From NCBI GenBank assembly GCA_029532625.1, contig JARFXM010000008.1, positions 1,984,001 to 2,048,000 on the forward strand: DNA of 64,000 bases, written 5' to 3'. The first letter of the stretch is position 1, and each line of letters begins with the position of its first letter. The stretch is from Lomentospora prolificans. Taxonomy: Eukaryota; Ascomycota; Sordariomycetes; Microascales; Microascaceae. Position numbers and translations under genes: made by a program. Positions 17,645 through 30,180 of the stretch are shown here, in pieces. The notes beneath the pieces are model-generated. The model saw only the letters and a list, made by a program, of their open reading frames with translations, made no database searches and was not told where the DNA came from.

Positions 17645-20600
17645 ATGGTTCGTCTCCGAGAGATCCCGCGGACCGCAGCGTTCGCCTGGTCTCCCGGATC
17701 CTCGAAGCCGCTGCTAGTCACCGGAACCCGTGCTGGAGCTGTCGCCGATGACTTCTCCGATGAGACCAAGCTCGAGCTCTGGAATCTCGACCTTGATAAC
17801 CAAGACCAGGGTCTGGAGCTACAGCCTGTAGTCAGCATCAACACCGATTCAAGGTATGAACATCATCTTCGTGCCTAGTCCCATGCGCCATAGTTAGCTT
17901 CGACGGCATTACTTACGCGCGCTTTCAACATTAGTTTCTACGACATTGCTTGGGGCCCCCCCGACGAGGACCACCCGAGGGGCATCATCGCTGGTGCTCT
18001 TGAGAATGGCTCGCTCGACCTGTGGGATGCGCAGAAGCTTGCTGATGGAGATTCCGATGCATTGATTGCCCGAACTACGAAGCACACTGGACCTATCAAG
18101 GCGTTGCAGTTCAACCCGCTTAAGCCCAACATTTTGGCTACTGCTGGCGCCAAGGGCGAGATTTTCGTCTTTGATGTCAACGATCCGTCTAGTCCGTTTC
18201 GTCTTGGTACTTCCGTAGCCCGGGCCGATGATATCGAGTGCTTGGCCTGGAATAGGAAGGTGTCGCACATTCTCGCCACTGGAGGAGCCGGTGGATTTGT
18301 GACCGTGTGGGACCTGAAGACGAAGAAACCCTCGCTTACTCTGAACAACAACCGGAAGGCTGTTAGCGCGATCGCGTGGGATCCTAACAACTCGACTAAG
18401 CTCCTTACCTCCACCCCCGATGACAACACGCCTGTTATCTTCCTTTGGGATCTTCGCAATTCTAATGCCCCCGAACGGGTCCTTCAGGGGCATGAGCAGG
18501 GTGTCCTGTCGCTTTCGTGGTGTCAGCATGATAGCAGCCTTCTCCTGTCTTGTGGCAAGGATAACAAGACTATTGTTTGGGATCCTCAGACTGGCGAGCG
18601 CTACGGCGAGTTCCCAGAGGTTACCAACTGGACCTTCCTGACGAGGTTCAACCCTCATAACCCCAACTTGACTGCCACTGCTAGCTTTGATGGGAAGATC
18701 ACGATCCAGACCCTGCAAAACACGAACCCATCTACCTCGCAAGATGCCGCGCAAAACTCGCTCGATGGAGAGGACTTCTTCACCAGCGCGCAGACTCAGC
18801 CTCAAGACAGCTTCTTTTCATTGCCCAAGGCACCTAAGTGGGCCGAACGACCGATCGGCGCCTCGTTCGGGTTTGGCGGCAAGCTTGTGATTTTCAAGAA
18901 GGTCGAGGCTGGTGGCAAGAGGTCATCTAAGATTGTTATTACCCACTTCTCGGTAGACAGCGAAGTCAGCGATGCGAGCGCGAAGTTTGAGGAGTCTCTA
19001 GGATCGGGTGATATCTCGGCCATTTGTGAATCTAAAATTGAAGCAGCTGCTACCGACGAGGAGAAGGCCGACTGGAAGGTTTTGCAAACATTGGCGAGCG
19101 AGAATGCCAGGCAGAAGATTGTTGAGCAGCTCGGCTTCGAGCAGGAAGAGGTTTCCAACGGCGTATCTGCGACTACTGGAGAGAAATCTGATGATGCCGC
19201 GAAGTCTGGCCCGTTCTCAGAGGAGGGAGAGGCCGAAGGGGAAGGAGACGACGACTTTTTCTCGAAGGGTGCTACGGATGATGGTCCGTTCCAGATACTT
19301 GGCGATGATGATAGCGACGTCGACAAGGAAATTACTAAGGCGGTAATGCTTGGTAACTTTGCCAAGGCCGCCGACCTTTGCCTCAAAGAAGACCGCATGG
19401 CTGATGCATTTTTAATCGCCAACTGTGGTGGCCAGGAACTCGTTGATAAGGTCCAGACCGCTTACATCGCGAAGAAGAAGGGATCGCCTAGCTATGTCAG
19501 GCTCTTGGGTTCTGTCATTACCAAGAATCTTTGGGATGTCGTGAACAATGCTGATCTTTCCAACTGGAAGGAGGCAATGGCGGTTCTCTGCACCTTCTCT
19601 AGCCCCGATGACTTCCCTGGCCTTTGTGAAGCACTTGGAGACCGTATCGTCAGCCAGGGAGCGCGACAAGATGCCTCATTCTGCTATCTTGTTGGTTCTA
19701 AGCTTGACAAGGTGGTTCCCATCTGGATCTCGGTGCTCAAGGAAGCTGAGATATCTGGCCTTGATGGATCAAAGGGCGGGTCCTCTTTCTCTGTCCACGC
19801 CAAGACCCTGCAAGACTTCATCGAGAAGGTCACCGTCTTCCGCCATGTGTCCAAATTCCACGACACAGACACTGGCGCCACATCCGAGTGGAAGTTGGCT
19901 GCGTTGTATGACAAGTATGTTGAATATGCGGATATCGTTGCGGCGCATGGACAGCTAGCCACTGCGCAGAAATACCTCGATCTCCTCCCGGCGGAATATC
20001 CTGCGGCGGAGATTGCGAGGAACCGTGTCAAGCTTGCAACCAAGAAGGCGGCGGCTCCCCAACCTGCAGTGAAGCAGACGACCAGCCGTGCGCCCTCGAG
20101 AGTCCAACCTGCTTTCGGATATCAACCTCCGCAGCCCGTTCCGGCCGCCAACCCCATCGCCCCTCTAACCCCGGGTGCCAACCCTTACGCCCCACCCACT
20201 ACCACCTCACCTTACGCTCCCCAGGTTGCTGCCAACCCTTACGCTCCCCCAGCCCAAGTTGGATATCAGCCTCCCACGGCTCAGCCAGCCTTTGGTGCAC
20301 CCACAGGCTACGGACCTCCCCCAACCAACTTTGGCGCCCCCCCTCGAAACACCACCCCTTCGAAGCCTCCACCATCCCAGGATAAGGGCATGGAGAACTG
20401 GAATGACGTGCCTTTCGTAACCAAGGCGCCCCCTCGCAGGTCGACGCCGAATGTAGCCCCTGTTACGATGCCTTTCGGAGCTCAACCTGGTCTTCCAGGG
20501 CCTCCTCCGAGCTCGTTTAGCCGCACGGGTGCCACCCCGCCGCCACCTCCTCCCAAGGCTTCAGGGCCGCCTCGTGTTACTTCCCCCTTAGCCGGCCCAC

Positions 20601-21460
20601 CCCAGGCATACGGCCAGCAACCCCCGCGCCCACCCTCGACCGCCGCAAATGCTTATGCTCCTCCACCCCCACAGGCGGGTGCAGTGCCTTCGCCGAGCCA
20701 GCCCATCGTCCCTAGGGTCGCATCACCTTACGCTGTGCCACCCACTGGACCTCCACCTTCAAACAAGTACGCCCCGGCACCGTCTTCCCAGAGCCAGCCC
20801 CACGTAAGCCAGCCTCCTCCGGCCAACCCCTACGGAGCTCCGCCTCAGCCAGGACCACCTAAGAACCCGTACGCTCCAGCTGGATTCTCGGCGCCGCAGG
20901 AACAGCCGACGCGAACCCCTGTGGGCCCTCCTCCCTCTTCCAGGCCTCCCCCGTCCTCGGGACCCCCTCCTGCTGCGCGACCACCCCCGGCTGCCCAAAC
21001 CCCTCCGCAGGCGGCATCCGCGCCCCCTAAGGCTAGACATCCCCCTGGCGACAGATCGCACATCCCTGCCAATGCTCAACGCTTGGTAGACATTCTCACT
21101 CGTGATATGCAGCGTGTAGCAGCGCGTGCTCCAGCAAACTTTGCTCCACAGGTTAAGGATACTCAGAAGCGGCTCGGGCTTCTCTTCGACCACCTCAACA
21201 ACGGCGAGCTTGTGAAGCCAGACACTATCGAGAGACTGTCTGAACTTGCGGAGGCTATTGAGTCGAAGAGCTACGATGCGGCCTCTAGCATCCAGGTCAG
21301 CATTCAAACCACAAAGACTGAAGAGTGTGGAAACTGGATGGTAGGTTTTCTCCGTTCCACTCACCCCGGCATGACCAATCACTGGGGACTTCGTACTAAT
21401 CTCCATGTATAGGTTGGAGTGAAACGACTCATTATGATGAGCAAGAACACGCCCGAGTAA
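17645..21460 (+). CDS. sec31: COPII coat outer-layer protein Sec31
   Basis: Exons 17645-17853, 17935-21340, 21413-21460; introns 81 and 72 nt; product 1220 residues. The N-terminal ~330 residues are a WD40 propeller starting MVRLREIPRTAAFAWSPG, with repeats such as LATGGAGGFVTVWD and LSCGKDNKTIVWDPQTG. A helical ACE1-like segment follows (about 390-740, including AVMLGNFAKAADLCLKEDRM). Residues ~760-1090 are a Pro-rich, low-complexity linker with repeated ANPYAPP-type units, then a conserved C-terminal helical domain ending GNWMVGVKRLIMMSKNTPE. Sec31 with Sec13 forms the COPII cage and stimulates Sar1 GTP hydrolysis via the Pro-rich part bound to Sec23. The last exon encodes only 15 residues; without splicing at 21341 the frame ends at 21412 with an unrelated tail. 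All joins keep phase. Confidence 0.95.
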
Positions 21461-21979
21461 GGGGTCGGCATAGCACGTAGAGTGCCCCGATATTGTAGCG
21501 TCGTGGCATGTCCAGCCTCACCTAATCATATATACTTGGACCTTGGAAGGACAGCTCTCAGCAAAAATGGGACGGTGGAATGGAGACGCCCATGGTAATT
21601 GCCGGCGTTTCCATGGTTGTAGTTGCAAGTAGTTTTCTATTTTACGAATAAAATGAGTTAACGGAGATATTCGCATTCTTACACGATAAATGCTCCCTCC
21701 ATGAAGAATTAACCCCTTCCATACGTTTCTTAAGGCAAGCCCTTGTCGAAGCGCGAGGCGGATTAAGCATGAATTAAAGAGCTCGGAGGAGCTGCGGTTT
21801 GTGGGTCCAGGTCGTGATGACTAATCCAATTACATCTTCATACGACATCTTGACAACATCATCAAGCCAGAGCTCGCTCTCTCTCCCACAAATTAGAATC
21901 TAGCTGCCCACGTCCCCCGACGGAGTCGAATTCTCCCGGTGTCAACAACTGGAAAAGACTTGGATAAGCACTACGGAAA
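21461..21979. other. intergenic region between SEC31 and GET2
   Basis: 519 bp between two plus-strand genes: SEC31 3' UTR then GET2 promoter. No gene or clear element seen. Confidence 0.4.
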
Positions 21980-22964
21980 ATGTCGGAAAACGCGGCCCTC
22001 AACGGCGAGGATGCTGCATCCCAGCGGGCGGCTGAGCAAGCTAGGCTCAGAAAGGAGCGTCGAGAGGCGAAGATCCGGGCTGGTGGCTCGGCGAGGTTGA
22101 ATAGGATTACGGGTCTCGGGGGCGGGATAGAACGAGGTTGGTTAATTTTCTCGGCTTTTCACAGCTTCTTTGAGCATCTTTGGGCATCGTTTTGAACGCC
22201 ATACTGACAACGACTCCGGCTCAGATGTTGCTCCGCCGCCGGAAGCATCTCCCAGCCCAGCCCCGATGAGTCCGCCCAAAGCTCACGCCGACCCCGAAGA
22301 AGTTGATATCTCGAAGCATTATTATGAACCACGACAGACTGCCCGCACCCCCGTTCCACCGGGGATGGATACTATCTCTCAAGAAGACCTCACGCGACTC
22401 ATGCTCGGCATCGACCGTCCCGGCCAGGGCGCCGATCCCACCGCCCCTCCAAACGATCCCTTTGCGGCCATGATGCAACAGATGCTCGCTGGTGGCGGCC
22501 TCGGAGGCGCTGGAAACCCCTTTGCCCAGGGTCCTCCTGGCATGCAACAGCCCGCCGCGCCGCCTTCAAAGGCCTACTCTATCTGGCGGATCCTGCACGC
22601 CGTCTTCGCCATCTCCCTCGGCGTATACGTTGCGGCCTCTACGCCGTTCCGCGGAACAAAGGAAGAGCGAGAGCTTCTCGGAACCGATGCCATGTCTGAG
22701 GAGTCCAAGAGGTTCTTTTGGATTTTCGCCAGTGTCGAGGCGATGCTGCTCACCACCCGCTTCTTCGTGGATGGCGGCCGCTACACGCCGACTGGGATTC
22801 TGGGCACGGTTATGGGCTTCTTGCCGCCCAAGACGGCTGGATATCTTGGTGCTGTGATGAGGTACGGTCAGATTTTCACCACAGTTAGGGCTGATTTACT
22901 GGTTTGTGTTTTTGTGCTCGGTGTTGCGTCGCTTTGGAGGAGGTTTGAAGCTGGTGCTATTTAA
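21980..22964 (+). CDS. get2: GET complex receptor subunit Get2
   Basis: Exons 21980-22136 and 22225-22964; one 88-nt intron (GTTGGT donor, TACTGAC branch, CTCAG acceptor); 298 residues. The N-terminus has the conserved Get3-binding basic stretch (RLRKERREAKIRAGG), which captures the Get3-cargo complex at the ER; then a disordered acidic/Pro segment and the conserved ISQEDLTRLMLG. The C-terminal third has three predicted membrane helices (about residues 155-172, 195-212, 275-292). With Get1 it forms the insertase for tail-anchored proteins at the ER. The intron join rebuilds Asp (G/AT) and links GGIER to DVAPPPE. It converges on the TMEM135-like gene. Confidence 0.85.
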
Positions 22965-23319
22965 TCTTTTCTTATTTTTTGCACGATTTACCTAGTCTGT
23001 CCTGCTTCGGAAGTCAATGAGTGATGCGTATGTATACTAGGTGCACCCTACGAATAGAATCATTTATAAAAAAAACTGACAGAGGTTGAGACCATTTTTT
23101 TTTTTTTTCTTTATTTATTTTGTTTTTTACTTGGTGGCCTAAAGGTGAATTTCAACAGGGAGTTTGATCCTTCTATTCTTTTGACTCCTTTATGGCAAAC
23201 AAAACATCCAATCTCAATATTATACACCTCATCGACTTGATCAATAGATACCACCAGCTCAAAATAGACAACGAAGTGAAAAGATCCCGACACAAGTATT
23301 CACTGCTCAGCCCTCATCC
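22965..23319. other. convergent 3' region between GET2 and the TMEM135-like gene
   Basis: 355 bp, A/T-rich, with a 14-T run (23095-23108). Likely both 3' UTRs. No gene seen. Confidence 0.45.
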
Positions 23320-25085
23320 TCACCTCTGCATCACCTTGGCCAAGAGCTTACCCAAGACGCCCCGAACCTTGGTCTTGTCCTCAGCGGCAGCAGCGAACAG
23401 CGTCGCAGCACTCAACGCAAAGGCAAGCGTCTCCTTCCACTGGTCCTCGACGGGATACTTCCTAGGAAAGAACGAGGCCAAGGCCCTAGGGGCTACGAAG
23501 AGGGCGAGCTCGGGCCTCCGGCGCGGGGCCTCGAGGAGGATGCTCCAGCCGCAGAGGAAGCACCCGGTGGCGACGCAGCCGCCGCCGTCGATGGCGTTGC
23601 GGGCGGGGATATCCTTACCTAGGATCTTGGGGCCGAGGCGCGTGCGCGTGAGGCAGACGCCGTAGTAGAAGAGGGAGATGAAGGTGCCCAGGAAGGCGGA
23701 GGAGCGGAGGGCGGAGAGGAGGGCGCGCTTGAGGGCCTTGGCGGAAGGGTTACGGAGTTGGAGGGCGAGGTTGATGGGGAGGTAGGTGGCCGCGGACCAG
23801 GCGAAGGAGCGGAGGAAGCGGCTGAGGGCGTGGTATTCGCAGGAAGGACCGCAGCCCATATGGACGAGCTCGCAGGGGAAAGGGGTGGTTTGGGCAGGGT
23901 CGCCCCAGACGGGGGGCAGGTTGAAGTCTCGGCACATGGAGCCGAGGAGATCCGCTACGCCAGTGTCCTCGCCGTAGCGGAGGGTGCCTTGCTTGCAGAG
24001 GCGGAGGGCATCGATGAGGCGCTCGTCGACGGCGGCGGCGGAGGAGATCCATTTTCGGTAGGTCTTGGGGAGGCGGGAGGGGTAGTAGAACCAGGACCAC
24101 ATGATTACGGCGCAGGAGACGGAGAACACGGCGGGGTCGGCGATGGAGCAGAGGAAGGCGTCCGTCTTGGTCCAGGCGTGGGGGGAGGCCGGCGCCTGGA
24201 CCAGAGGTCCCGGACAAGCACGTCAAGGGCCCGGGCTACGGCGAAGAGGGTGAGGTCTAGGGTGCGGCCTGCATAGCGGACGGTTTTGGCCTCTACACCG
24301 GGTGGGTGGTCGGACTTGACGGGGACGGTTTCCGTGTAGGCCGGGGTCTCCCGGGACTGGAGGAGCCGGAGGCTGAGGGCCGCGGCGAAGAAGGTGGAGA
24401 GCCATCTTGCTAGTCTGGGAAACGGAGGTTAGTTAGAAAGTGGTCAGGAGACTTTGCGGCCTTTTCTGTCATCCAGAACCGGGGGGGTTCGTCGGGCGCA
24501 AGCTCGCGTGGTCATGGGCTTACCTAGTGAGATTGAGGGAGGCCAAGCTAGCTCCTAGAAGCTTCTCGAGCAGCCGTCTTACGGGGACCTATAAAAGATG
24601 GAGTTAAGCGCTCGTATTCCCAACGACAAATAGTTTTGCTTTCCAAGTTTGTTGAGAGTAGGACGCGACGATGGCATCACCGAGACGCTACCGGCACAAA
24701 CGATGACAAGGATGCGACAAGCACGACGACTAGGCCAGCTTGTACCAACCCTAACACCCTAGGGGTTCCTCGAATTACGTACCTCAAGCAGCGTACTCCC
24801 ACCAGCGAGCGCCGCGCAAAAAGCCGGGAACCTATTCCAGCCGAAACCAGACGCTAGAGCACTCCTAAGCGACGAGACGGCTCGGCCCCTCTTCTTCTCG
24901 CCATCGTGACCAGAGGCACGTATCGCGGCGCAATACTGCGCTAAAAGAGTGAGGATACGAGGCCCTACAGCCGAAGCATAGCCAAAGAGGAATGCGCTTA
25001 CGGCGGGGCGCAGGGTTGGAGGCACCGCTCCGAGGGAGAGGTGGAGACTCCGCGAAGGTTGCCGTCGGGGGTGGACGACGGTCAT
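23320..25085 (-). pseudogene. TMEM135-like integral membrane protein gene with a one-base frame break
   Basis: Exons (minus) 25085-24783, 24588-24524, 24414-23320; introns 194 and 109 nt. Pieces in order: PAVSAFLFGYASAVGPRILT, FPAFCAALAGGSTLLE/VPVRRLLEKLLG/LARWLSTFFAAALSLRLLQS, VRYAGRTLDLTLFAVARALD, then ADPAVFSVSCAVIMWSWFYYP, YRKWISSAAAVDERL, HMGCGPSCEYHALSRF, and a hydrophobic C-terminal half. This is the fungal TMEM135-like family (multi-pass; animal TMEM135 is peroxisomal or mitochondrial). The frame of ...LVRDLWSRRRP and that of HAWTKTDAFLCSIADP are offset by one base at a run of six Gs on the plus strand (24180-24185); one more base would give a continuous 487-residue protein. No plausible intron covers the join. 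Both sides look fully conserved, so a homopolymer sequencing error or a very recent mutation is more likely than an old pseudogene. Confidence 0.75.
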
Positions 25086-28000
25086 TAGGGGAGAACAAGG
25101 TTTGTGGAGCACGGAGGGTGGGAATCAGGACGGCTGACTTTGGCGACGCGTCAGGGGTGGGAGTGTGAAGTCGATAGCACGGCCCCGACGCAGGGTGAGG
25201 GCTTGCGTGCGTACAGCTTCGCTGGTAGAAAGAGAGAAGAGGAGCCGGGGTGAATCAAGCGTTGTCCGAGAGTCCGGAGCACAAGCCCGTCAGACAAAGA
25301 CAAAGGGAAAATGGGCGCGCCGGTTCCGAGGGGTGGGTGTATGGTTTGAGGTTGGATCCGGCTTCGGAATGAGGCTCCTTTTTGGCAATTCGATGATGTC
25401 AACGCGCTTGGATGGGAAATGCAAGCCACTCCAGGGTCCAACGCTGAGAATAGCCAGCAAATACGCAGGCCAAACTGCAACTATTGCTGACCGAATCTTG
25501 AAAATGGTTAATATGCCAATGGCAATATTCGATAAGAAAATTAATCGCAAAACCGTGGTCGGCGATGAAGATTTCCGACAATGTGGCAGGTAGCGTGCTA
25601 AAAAAGTGACTTGGTAACTTGAGTCTAGGGAAAATGTTGTGTAGATCAGCTTGCCATTAGAGGGAAGCAACCCCAGAAACAACCTTGTCAATGCAAACAA
25701 TACTTTGAGTTTGGGACTTGGTTTGGGGGTGAAGAGCCAGCCAGCGGACAATTCGGATCCTGGGCAAAGGAGTCGTCGCAGCTCAGGAGTGTTTTTGTCT
25801 GTCCTCTATTAATATCTGTCGTGGAGCTCAGGCTTCTGGCGGCTGCTCAATTTCCATCGCCAATCTTGTAGCCGCCACAAAGAAGCTCGCACGCCAGGCA
25901 CTTGACCCTCGTCAGATCTGGTCAGGTCTCGAGGATCCCCCGATGATGCACTAAACTCAACTCTTTGTCCAAAACAGTGGCACACCCCTTATCTTGCCAG
26001 CGGATCCAGGGATGGATGTCACTCGTTGAGAAATGGCAGCAAAGAATTGTTCAAGTTTTGAGAGATGCTGAGATGAATGAATTTCCGAGTGAGATGTTTA
26101 CAGGATGGAAAAAACTCATTCGCTAGCATTTCTTGATATATTATTTTGGAAATGTCGTCGGAAAAGCGGGAGAAGCGGGATGGAAGCATAACATAAACTG
26201 AAGTTTGCCGTGGTTCATCGAATCCTCTCAGGCAGCGAGCCTCGGCCGGTTCCCCAAAGCACATGAGTCTCTGACCGAACATCCTAGGCGGCCTTGATGT
26301 CTGGCGGGCTCCAACTCCAGCGAGACTGGGTCTCATAGACCAACTAAAAACAAAGGAAATAATCGATGCCCCTTGCTCCCCTTGCATTGGATCTATTTTC
26401 TCTGTTCGCTATGCGTGGGTAAAGGAGGACATGACGTATGACGTTACGGAGATGCTGGCATTGAGGAGAGAGTCCGCATTGCGGATTCATCTCCGAAGCA
26501 GATGATGGGCACAAGCACCAGCGGGACCCAGTTTTAGGTTTCCAAACCAGGTAGACTGGAGAATTTAGACACTGAACGTAACTAGAAAGAGACGACGGCG
26601 CGGCAGAATCACTGGCCTATTTCGGGCAACGAGCCGAGCTGGTCTGGGTGTGGCCCAGACATTCGACAATCTGATTACACGGCAATCCAGGGAGAGGGGG
26701 GGGCCAAGGCCGGGGGGTTTCCGTCCTGGGACAGCCCGATGCAAGCCACGGTCCCTCCATTTAAGAAGACGAGCCCTGCATAATAACTAATAAGCTTCCC
26801 TCCAGCACTACGAATACCAGCAGATGAGGATGGGGAAACGCGAAACATTGGAAGTGGTGATGCCCGCGGGGGGGGTGGCCAGTAGCACAAAACATCTTGG
26901 GCTTGGGACGTGCACTTCGGAAGTATCCATCCTTATTAGTAAAGAGAGAAAAAAAATTTTTAACTGAGAGTGGCATTCATTAGCCAGTTCCAAGACTATT
27001 GTCAACATGGCTGAGAGTCAGGGTCTTAGGACACGACTTCAGTAAGCTTCTGCGCCATCTGGTCCGAGTCTGGGACTGATAAAAAGTAGGGCCTCATCAG
27101 GGCAAGGTTGAAACGATTTGGGGGGGTGGGCCAGACAGACATTGATCCTTGCGAAACTTTGTCAAGCTAAACCAGAAGAAATGCGTACTTCTTTCGAGGG
27201 AAGCATGGCCATGAGCTTTCATCTGGAAACCATCGAAGCTCATCCGACTTTTTGACATGTGAAGCGGGCTTTTAACGTGGGTTGGGCTCAATCGGCCGAG
27301 CTTTTGACATGTGAAAAGGGGCCCCTCATTTTTTTTTTTTTTTTTGGCCTGGCCGTCGAGCATTCGCTGGCTAGTGGACGGTGTTCCTGCCTGATTGTGG
27401 CACGGAGAGGTCTACGATGTACACTTGGTGGGACAGTCATCCATTCAATACACGATGTACCCACATTTTCTGTACGTGACACGAGGGTACTTCTCTCCCC
27501 TCTCTTTCTCTCTTCATGAGCGCGCAGCATCGCAAAGTACTACAAGTACGAAGGTAGTTTAGCTTCAGTATTCGTCCGCGACAATAGGCTTAGCTGTGGA
27601 TCCAATCAGAAGCATTGGATGGTCATGAATAACCAGCGCAAGTGGGCCTGACTTATTCCCTTCCTCGCACTATGAGAGGACAAAGAACAACGAGCTCCAC
27701 CCCTACGTCACTGAACAGATACAAAGTACATTTATCTTCATGTCACAGACCTTTCGACCTAATATCTCATCAATAATGTTTTCTCCTTTTGGCGGCCCGT
27801 ACTGAGATAGCCCGAGTGTACTAAAACTACAGGTTTAGTGGCCAGCCAAATAAAACTAGTATTGAGCACTCGAGAACATTTGCCGCATCTCTATATTATG
27901 TACTTCGTAGACTGGATTCCTCAAGTGAGCTCCGTCAAGCCGGCCCCACCGCGTGCCTGGGTGGCAATGAAAATCTGCCCATCGATCTGCGTCTACCATC

Positions 28001-30180
28001 GGTCTAGAATGCCCACCCCTACCAGTAGCACTTGAAACGGGCTCTTCGGCGAATTGTCACGTCCCGTTGGGATGTTTAGCTCCGAACCCATTGTCTGACA
28101 CCGATACCATACCGCCCAGCAGCCCAATGGCATTTCCGCTCTACCCTCAACCAGCTCTAAAGAGCGTGAGCAGAATGATGTTGAGAGAGTCTTGTATCAA
28201 ACGAGCGGAATCTATTAGTGACGTGTTTTTGGTCTGTGCTGCAAGGTTTATGTGCGAGCCGTGCCAGCGCATGCTGGATCATTTCTGGTCATCCTGTGAT
28301 GACATTGCCCTCGCTCCTGTTAAGTCACACGGGTGCGCTCCAAGATGGACATGTGGGTGTTTTCGGAGAAGTGCAGATCCATTGATGCGAAATTGCAACA
28401 CAGAAATTCCTTGGTGGCCTGGCGGTGGGCGGTGGGGGAGCCCTGCACCTGCTGGCTAGAAAGGAGCTTGACCTGCCCAGGCTGGGGGTAATACGGATAC
28501 GCCAGCCAGCCAGGCGATGCAAGTATGGGGTAATTATGGATGTATTCTGGGGGAGGTCGACGGGGGCTGTGGAGCGCGAGTTCTCGCACATCAATTGAAT
28601 TGATCCCCCTGCAGCACGACGACATCAACATCGGGAACCCAAGAGCCCATTTTCAGGAGGTTCAAAGAGCATCTATACATGGGAGTTTCGCATCTGCGGA
28701 CGTAGCAAAGACTACACTGGGAGCCGCAATTGTGTCAGGAGAGTTAATGGTGGGCAGATCCCTGTTACCTTGGTTCATGGCAGAAAGACGAACGCGGAAT
28801 TAGAGGAAATTGTCAGAGCCCAGGCAGTTTCCCCAGATCTTAGCGGGGCCCAATCTTGAAATGCTGGCCTGGCAATCCTTTCTCACACAGCCAAGCTGTA
28901 CCAGCGTGCCAGAGAGCTTGAGACCTCCACTGTACTTCGTACAAGTTAAGAATTACGCGCTCCCGTTACCTGAGCAGGAAGTCCTTGGTCGTGCAGTCAC
29001 GCGCTCGAACCCGTCTTGGCCCCCGGTTCGAGCCCCTTCCTACATTTTACTCTCCCGCATCGCGCCGAGTCTATTCCTTGACGAGGGTATAGCTCCGTAA
29101 TCACCTATGCGTAGGAGAGGCAGGATCGATGACATCGACCCATTCTTCCAAGTCTCCTTGGAGTGTCTGAGTTTTCTTAGAGGTCATCTTTCCCCGTATA
29201 CACTTGCTAGCCAGCTACTACTCCGTAGGCACTATTTTGTCCGCTTTGCGCCACCGAGCCTCAAAACATCAAGACCGACCGTTTCTAGTACTTGTATCAG
29301 CCATCTCTCTCGGCATTGTCGTCTTCGTCATCGTCATCTGGCTCACCGGGAGTCATCACCGGGTCTAATTTCTTCGCGTCTTTGATCACATCGTCGATGG
29401 AAAAAAAAAATTCACATAGTTTTGGCTAGGGGCTAAAATCCTCAAGGGGTCGTTTGCCATTATAGTCATTAGGCTTGAACGCATTTTCTTCCCTGGCGTC
29501 GCCCAACCTTGGATACTAACTTCCACGCTCTCTCAGTTTGCTGACCCCCGCCCGGATCGATCGAGGTCCGCCAGGGCCATGCGTGTGGAGTACTTCCATC
29601 GAGGGATCAAGTAATACTCTGTCCACCCCACCACTGAAGGCCATTACAACATTACAGCCAGCAGAGGGCAGCGCCGCAGCCACCAAAACCAACCGGCGCA
29701 CGCCCCCCTTCCCCCCCCTTCCCCCCCTTCCCCGAAGGCCTTCACATCAACCCATCGACTAGCTCTCATCAGCGTGTACCCTTGTCGAGTCATCCTCAAG
29801 GTTGCCCACCCGCTCCTAGCGCCATTTCTCCCACTGCAAGTACCGCCCGCCCGACAAAACTGGAGGTCTGGAGGTCGCCCTCGTCTGTCCTGGAGGCAAT
29901 ACAACGTCGTTTGTAAAAAGGATTGATCCCTTTTGACGTGCGCCGGCGCCTGCAACTTGCACACCACTCCATCAACCGGGAACGCTCGAAGATAACTAAA
30001 CGTCCTTTAGGGTTTAAGATGCCAGCCCAGTGAAATCGATGCCGACTAACACAAGTTCTTGCAGCTAGAGGAAATGGTACATTTACCTGGATTTGAGAGT
30101 ATAAATATATAGTGTACCTTGTATATATACACCACCTCAATGGGTTAGTCTGCCATGAGCTAACATATCAAACCCTGGAC
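25086..30180. other. 5-kb gene desert
   Basis: No frame with recognisable domains, coding bias or consistent splice structure. Features seen: a 17-T run (27329-27345), long C runs (29703-29733), a GCCAGCCAG motif (25736-25744) and GCCAGCCAGCCAG (28501-28513), and a short acidic minus-strand frame (29297-29398) that looks coding-like but stands alone. The first part upstream of 25085 will be the promoter and leader of the TMEM135-like gene. A tRNA-like GGTTCGAGCC at ~29025 has no matching cloverleaf. No transposase, reverse transcriptase or terminal repeat was recognised. Confidence 0.45.

Noticed and set aside
17909..18805. Minus-strand open frame of 298 codons
   Set aside because: Antisense of the SEC31 WD40 region; no features of its own.
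28985..29040. tRNA-like B box (GGTTCGAGCC)
   Set aside because: No T-stem pairing, A box or acceptor stem could be built on either strand.
25086..30180. RIP-degraded transposon in the large desert
   Set aside because: No marked A/T skew, no terminal repeats and no recognisable transposase or reverse-transcriptase frame by eye; a repeat search would be decisive.
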